Origin: Mycolicibacterium malmesburyense | GTDB lineage: Bacteria; Actinomycetota; Actinomycetes; Mycobacteriales; Mycobacteriaceae | Assembly (NCBI RefSeq): GCF_001050015.1 | Contig: NZ_CVTB01000288.1 | Coordinates: forward strand, 1 to 25,644 | DNA: 25,644 bases | Direction: 5' to 3' | Part shown: piece by piece, positions 22,616 through 25,644 of the stretch | How positions within the stretch are numbered: position 1 is the stretch's first letter | How the letters are laid out: each line of letters opens with the position of its first letter | Program-made: the position numbers and the translations under genes | The notes under the pieces: model-generated | Seen by the model: only the letters and a program-made list of their open reading frames with translations | Told to the model about the DNA's origin: nothing | Databases searched by the model: none

Positions 22616-23758
22616 TCAAGTGGGCCGCACCCGGGTGAATCGGTGCAGCAGCCACGCCAACGGGACGGTCATCACGAAGGTGACGAGGAAGAGCATCACG
22701 ATCGATCCGGTGTAGATCGGATAGTGCAGGACCTCCACCATCGCCAGTTCCATCGTGATCAGGTGGATCAGGAAAATCTCATAGGAGATCTCGCCGAGGA
22801 ACACCATCGGCCGACTGGACAGCAGCCGTGCGTAGATCCCCCGGTCGCCGAGCGCCAGCGGCGCCACCGCCAGCGTGGCGATCACCGCGTAGAAGAACGC
22901 CTTCACGATGGCCTCGCGCAACTCGTTTGGCGACGTGGTCGGCTCACCGGCGATGGGCGTGGACGCGATGAAATAGCACGCCACCGCGACCGGGATGCAC
23001 GCCAGGCCGTAGGCCCGCACACCCAGCGGTTGCAGTGCGGCCAGCAGCATCCCGCCGATGAACCACGCGAGATACGACGGCAGCCACAGCCGGGCGCCGT
23101 CGGGCAGAAAGTCGGTGGTGTGCACCAGGATCAACCACGCCGGAGTGATGAGCGCGAGTGTGCCCAGTCCGCCGATCAGCAGGCCGGGCCGCCACCGCCG
23201 TCGGCACAACACCACCAGCAGCAGCCACGCCAACAGCGGCAGCATGATGTAGAAGGCGACCTCGACCGCCAGGCTCCACATCTGCGTGAGCCCTTGGTGC
23301 AGGAACGAATACAGGTAGTGGTCGGTGTAGATCTGGGTCAGGGTGAGGTTGCGGAACAACCCCTCCCAGGTGTGTCCGGGATTCGGCCCCGCGGTGCGGA
23401 AGTGGTAGACGAGGTAGGCCACCAGCACGGTAACGACGTAGGCGGGCATGATGCGGCGAACGCGATGCCAGGCGTAGCGACGCACCGACGGTGCGGGCCG
23501 GCCCTCCGCGGAAGCCCTCACCCACGGCGAGAACAGCAGAAACCCGCTGAGCACGAAGAAGATAGGCACACCGATCTCGGCGCGGGAGTACACCAGGCCG
23601 ACGTAGCCCTGCGGATACTTGCCCGTCGTGTACGCGGCGTGGGTCAGCATCACCAACAACGCCGCGACCGCGCGGATACCGGTGAGCGAGGCGACACGCT
23701 CGGTCCTGCTGACGGATTCCAGACCGCCCTGCGCGTCCAGCCCCCGCGACAGCGTCAT
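22616..23758 (-). CDS. Membrane acyltransferase 3 family protein (Rv1254-like)
   Basis: Integral-membrane O-acyltransferase of 380 residues with about 10 hydrophobic segments; such enzymes acylate sugars or lipids of the envelope, but the acceptor here is unknown. The catalytic-region motif is SLTGIRAVAALLVMLTHA with H40, followed by EIGVPIFFVLSGFLLF (61-76) and RRVRRIMPAY ahead of the next helix, then MWSLAVEVAFYIMLPLL. The ATG at 23758 overlaps the deaD stop (ATGA), so it is translated from the deaD mRNA by coupling, as in Rv1253-Rv1254. A strong hairpin ends the unit. Confidence 0.93.
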   Translation of the reverse strand: MTLSRGLDAQGGLESVSRTERVASLTGIRAVAALLVMLTHAAYTTGKYPQGYVGLVYSRAEIGVPIFFVLSGFLLFSPWVRASAEGRPAPSVRRYAWHRVRRIMPAYVVTVLVAYLVYHFRTAGPNPGHTWEGLFRNLTLTQIYTDHYLYSFLHQGLTQMWSLAVEVAFYIMLPLLAWLLLVVLCRRRWRPGLLIGGLGTLALITPAWLILVHTTDFLPDGARLWLPSYLAWFIGGMLLAALQPLGVRAYGLACIPVAVACYFIASTPIAGEPTTSPNELREAIVKAFFYAVIATLAVAPLALGDRGIYARLLSSRPMVFLGEISYEIFLIHLITMELAMVEVLHYPIYTGSIVMLFLVTFVMTVPLAWLLHRFTRVRPT

Positions 23759-25440
23759 CTCTGCTTGTGCCGGCCCTTGTCCGGCCGTCGGTCGGGCTGC
23801 AGGTTGATCTTCACCCCCGAGATACGGGTGTTCTCAAGGGCTTTGAGGGTCTTCCTGGGCAGATCGGCGGGCAGCTCCACCAACGAGAAGTCCGGTCGGA
23901 TGGTGATGTGGCCGAAGTCGCTGCGGTGCAGGCCACCCTCGTTGGCGATGGCGCCGACGATGTGGCCGGGCCCGACCTTGTGCCGCTTGCCCACCGAGAT
24001 GCGATAGGTGACCAGGCCTTCGCGCGGTTTGCGGTCGAATTTGTCGCGGCGGGGACGCTCCTCGCGTTCGCGTCGCTTCTCCGGCGGCGGCTCGACCATG
24101 AAGAACTCGTCGCCGCCCTGCGCCTGCGCGGCTAACGCCGCCGCGATGTCGGCGATCGGCACGTCGTGCTCGCGTTCGTAGTCCTCGATGATCCTGCGGA
24201 AGACGTCGACCCCCTGCGCGTTGAGCGCCTCGGTGATCGAGTCGCGGAACTTGGCGACCCGCTGGGCGTTGACGTCCTCGACCGTCGGCAGTTCGGCCTC
24301 GATGAGCTTGGAGCGGGTGGCCTTCTCGATGGCCCTGAGCAGATGCCGTTCGCGCGGGGTGACGAACAGCAGAGCCGACCCCGATCGGCCAGCCCGGCCC
24401 GTGCGCCCGATGCGGTGCACGTAGGACTCGGTGTCGTGCGGGATGTCGTAGTTGAGGACGTGGGAGATGCGTTCGACGTCGAGTCCGCGCGCGGCGACGT
24501 CGGTCGCGATCAGCACGTCGATCCTGCCGTCCTTCAGCGCGGCGATGGTGCGCTCGCGCTGGGCCTGCGGGATGTCGCCGTTGATGGCCGCCGCGGCAAA
24601 GCCCCTGGCCTTGAGCCGTTCGGCGACCTCTTCGGTGGCCTGCTTGGTGCGGACGAACACGATCATCGCGTCGCCCTCTTCCACCTCGAGCACCCGCGTC
24701 AGCGCATCCATCTTGCGGTGGCCCGCGACCTGGATGTAGCGCTGCGAAATGTTCTCGGCGGTCGCGGTTTTCGCCTTGACCTGGACCTCGACCGGGTCGT
24801 GCAGGTACTTCTTGGTGATCTTGCGGATCGCGGGCGGCATGGTTGCCGAGAACAGCGCGACCTGCTTGAACTCCGGAGTCTCGGCCAGGATGCGCTCGAC
24901 GTCCTCGGCGAAACCCATCTGCAGCATCTCGTCGGCCTCGTCGAGCACCAGGTAGTCGAGCCGCGACAGGTCCAGGCGGCCCTTCTCCAGGTGGTCGATC
25001 ACCCGGCCCGGCGTGCCCACGACCACCTGGGCGCCGCGCTTGAGCCCCGCCAGCTGCGGTCCGTAGGACGACCCGCCGTAGATCGGCAGCACGTTCACGT
25101 CCGGCAGGTGGGCACCGTAGCGGCCGAACGCCTCGGCGACCTGCAGCGCCAGTTCGCGCGTCGGCGCCAGGACGAGCGCCTGCGTCGCGCGGCTGTCGGT
25201 GTCGATCTTCGACAGGATCGGGATCGCGAACGCGGCGGTCTTACCGGTTCCGGTCTGGGCGAGACCCACCACATCGGAGCCCGCCATCATCGCCGGGATG
25301 GTGGCCGCCTGGATCGCCGACGGCGTCTCGTAGCCGACATCGGAGACGGCCCGCAGCACCGACGGGTGAATCTGCAGGTCGTTGAAGGTCAGGTCGCCGG
25401 TCGAGCCGTCCTGGCTCGCATCCGACTCGGCGGAGGTCAT
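23755..25440 (-). CDS. deaD: DEAD-box ATP-dependent RNA helicase DeaD/CsdA
   Basis: RNA-unwinding helicase of 561 residues that takes part in ribosome assembly, RNA decay and cold adaptation. Motifs in order: Q motif GYETPSAIQ (36-44), I AQTGTGKT (61-68), Ia PTREL (93-97), Ib TPGR (143-146), II DEAD (167-170), III SAT (198-200), VI HRIGRTGR (342-349). A charged Arg/Glu-rich linker (about 455-478) leads into a DbpA-type RNA-binding domain (about 480-555). ATG 25440 has TAGACT eight bases upstream and no Shine-Dalgarno. It is divergent from lprE (90-base gap). Confidence 0.96.
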   Translation of the reverse strand: MTSAESDASQDGSTGDLTFNDLQIHPSVLRAVSDVGYETPSAIQAATIPAMMAGSDVVGLAQTGTGKTAAFAIPILSKIDTDSRATQALVLAPTRELALQVAEAFGRYGAHLPDVNVLPIYGGSSYGPQLAGLKRGAQVVVGTPGRVIDHLEKGRLDLSRLDYLVLDEADEMLQMGFAEDVERILAETPEFKQVALFSATMPPAIRKITKKYLHDPVEVQVKAKTATAENISQRYIQVAGHRKMDALTRVLEVEEGDAMIVFVRTKQATEEVAERLKARGFAAAAINGDIPQAQRERTIAALKDGRIDVLIATDVAARGLDVERISHVLNYDIPHDTESYVHRIGRTGRAGRSGSALLFVTPRERHLLRAIEKATRSKLIEAELPTVEDVNAQRVAKFRDSITEALNAQGVDVFRRIIEDYEREHDVPIADIAAALAAQAQGGDEFFMVEPPPEKRREREERPRRDKFDRKPREGLVTYRISVGKRHKVGPGHIVGAIANEGGLHRSDFGHITIRPDFSLVELPADLPRKTLKALENTRISGVKINLQPDRRPDKGRHKQR

Positions 25441-25448
25441 CGGGGTCG

Positions 25449-25454
25449 AGTCTA
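25449..25454 (-). promoter_or_regulatory. -10 hexamer of the deaD promoter
   Basis: TAGACT on the minus strand, eight bases before ATG 25440; leaderless or a 1-2 base leader. Confidence 0.4.
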
Positions 25455-25530
25455 GTGCCAGGAAGGACCCCGTTTCGCCACGCGGTGTGTCGGCGCGACC
25501 TGGTGGACGTGATTTGCGAGGGTGGCTCAG

Positions 25531-25644
25531 GTGATGTGCACGGTTCGGCTCAACGGCCTCATCGGATCGGCGGCGGTGCTCTCGGCGGTCGTGTTCGGCG
25601 CCGGATGCGGGGCGAGCGACTCCACCGTCTCCAAGACACCCGAC
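25531..25644 (+). CDS. lprE: Lipoprotein LprE, N-terminus (partial)
   Basis: The first 38 codons of a lipoprotein gene that runs off the window. A hydrophobic signal sequence (LIGSAAVLSAVVFGAGC) ends at C26; the Gly at -3 of the lipobox is less usual than Leu. The mature start GASDSTVSKTPD resembles the M. tuberculosis LprE segment GDSTVAKTPE as I recall it, and the position next to deaD agrees with Rv1252c. GTG 25531 and ATG 25534 are both usable; GAGGGTGG just upstream is the Shine-Dalgarno and slightly favours the ATG. Confidence 0.82.
   Translation, partial: MMCTVRLNGLIGSAAVLSAVVFGAGCGASDSTVSKTPD

Overview
The window is high-GC actinobacterial DNA and almost certainly comes from a non-tuberculous, Mycolicibacterium-like mycobacterium. 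Read from right to left, its backbone follows the gene order I recall for Mycobacterium tuberculosis Rv1252c to Rv1264, with orientations kept: lprE, deaD, membrane acyltransferase, TetR regulator, cyp130, FAD-linked oxidase, tap, udgB, FAD monooxygenase, F420-type reductase, HIT protein, amiB2 and the Rv1264-type adenylate cyclase. Genes not in that order as I recall it interrupt the backbone: a family-6-like DNA glycosylase; an LLM flavin oxidoreductase; a TetR gene; a block with an LGFP lipoprotein, a 57-residue ORF and a large LuxR ATPase; and a block with a GntR regulator, a TcuA-like flavoprotein, a TctCBA transporter and an iron-regulated siderophore-interacting protein. No gene-free stretch exceeds 300 bases; the longest, 9306-9571 (266 bases), is described. 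I saw no tRNA, rRNA, IS element or CRISPR array.

Layout. 1-115: start of a 13E12/DUF222-type gene with a consensus SOS box. 210-4221: adenylate cyclase, DNA glycosylase, amidase, then a HIT and F420-reductase pair. 4218-8001: LLM oxidoreductase and FAD monooxygenase as an operon, divergent from a TetR gene with a clear operator between them, then UdgB. 8061-10440: Tap efflux pump, LGFP lipoprotein and small ORF. 10437-13064: LuxR ATPase. 13165-16500: FAD-linked oxidase, then the cyp130-tetR operon with a palindromic operator inside its promoter. 16497-21793: divergent gntR/tcuA and tctCBA units around a 20-bp palindrome. 21778-22494: siderophore-interacting protein under an IdeR box. 22569-25440: terminator, acyltransferase and deaD. 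25531-end: start of lprE.

The most system-like part is 16497-21793. A three-component carboxylate transporter (TctC binding protein, TctB and TctA membrane subunits), a flavoprotein of the tricarballylate dehydrogenase/fumarate reductase type and a FadR-type GntR regulator look like one catabolic regulon switched at one operator. No TcuB-like redox partner is visible.

Two architectural features run through the window. Many transcription units look leaderless: a TANNNT-like -10 hexamer sits 5-8 bases before the start codon, usually exactly 6. Also, all six convergent gene pairs overlap at their 3' ends, four of them by only the shared stop codons (CTAG three times, TTAG once), which leaves no room for ordinary terminators between them. 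Comparisons with M. tuberculosis are from memory of those genes, not from a search.
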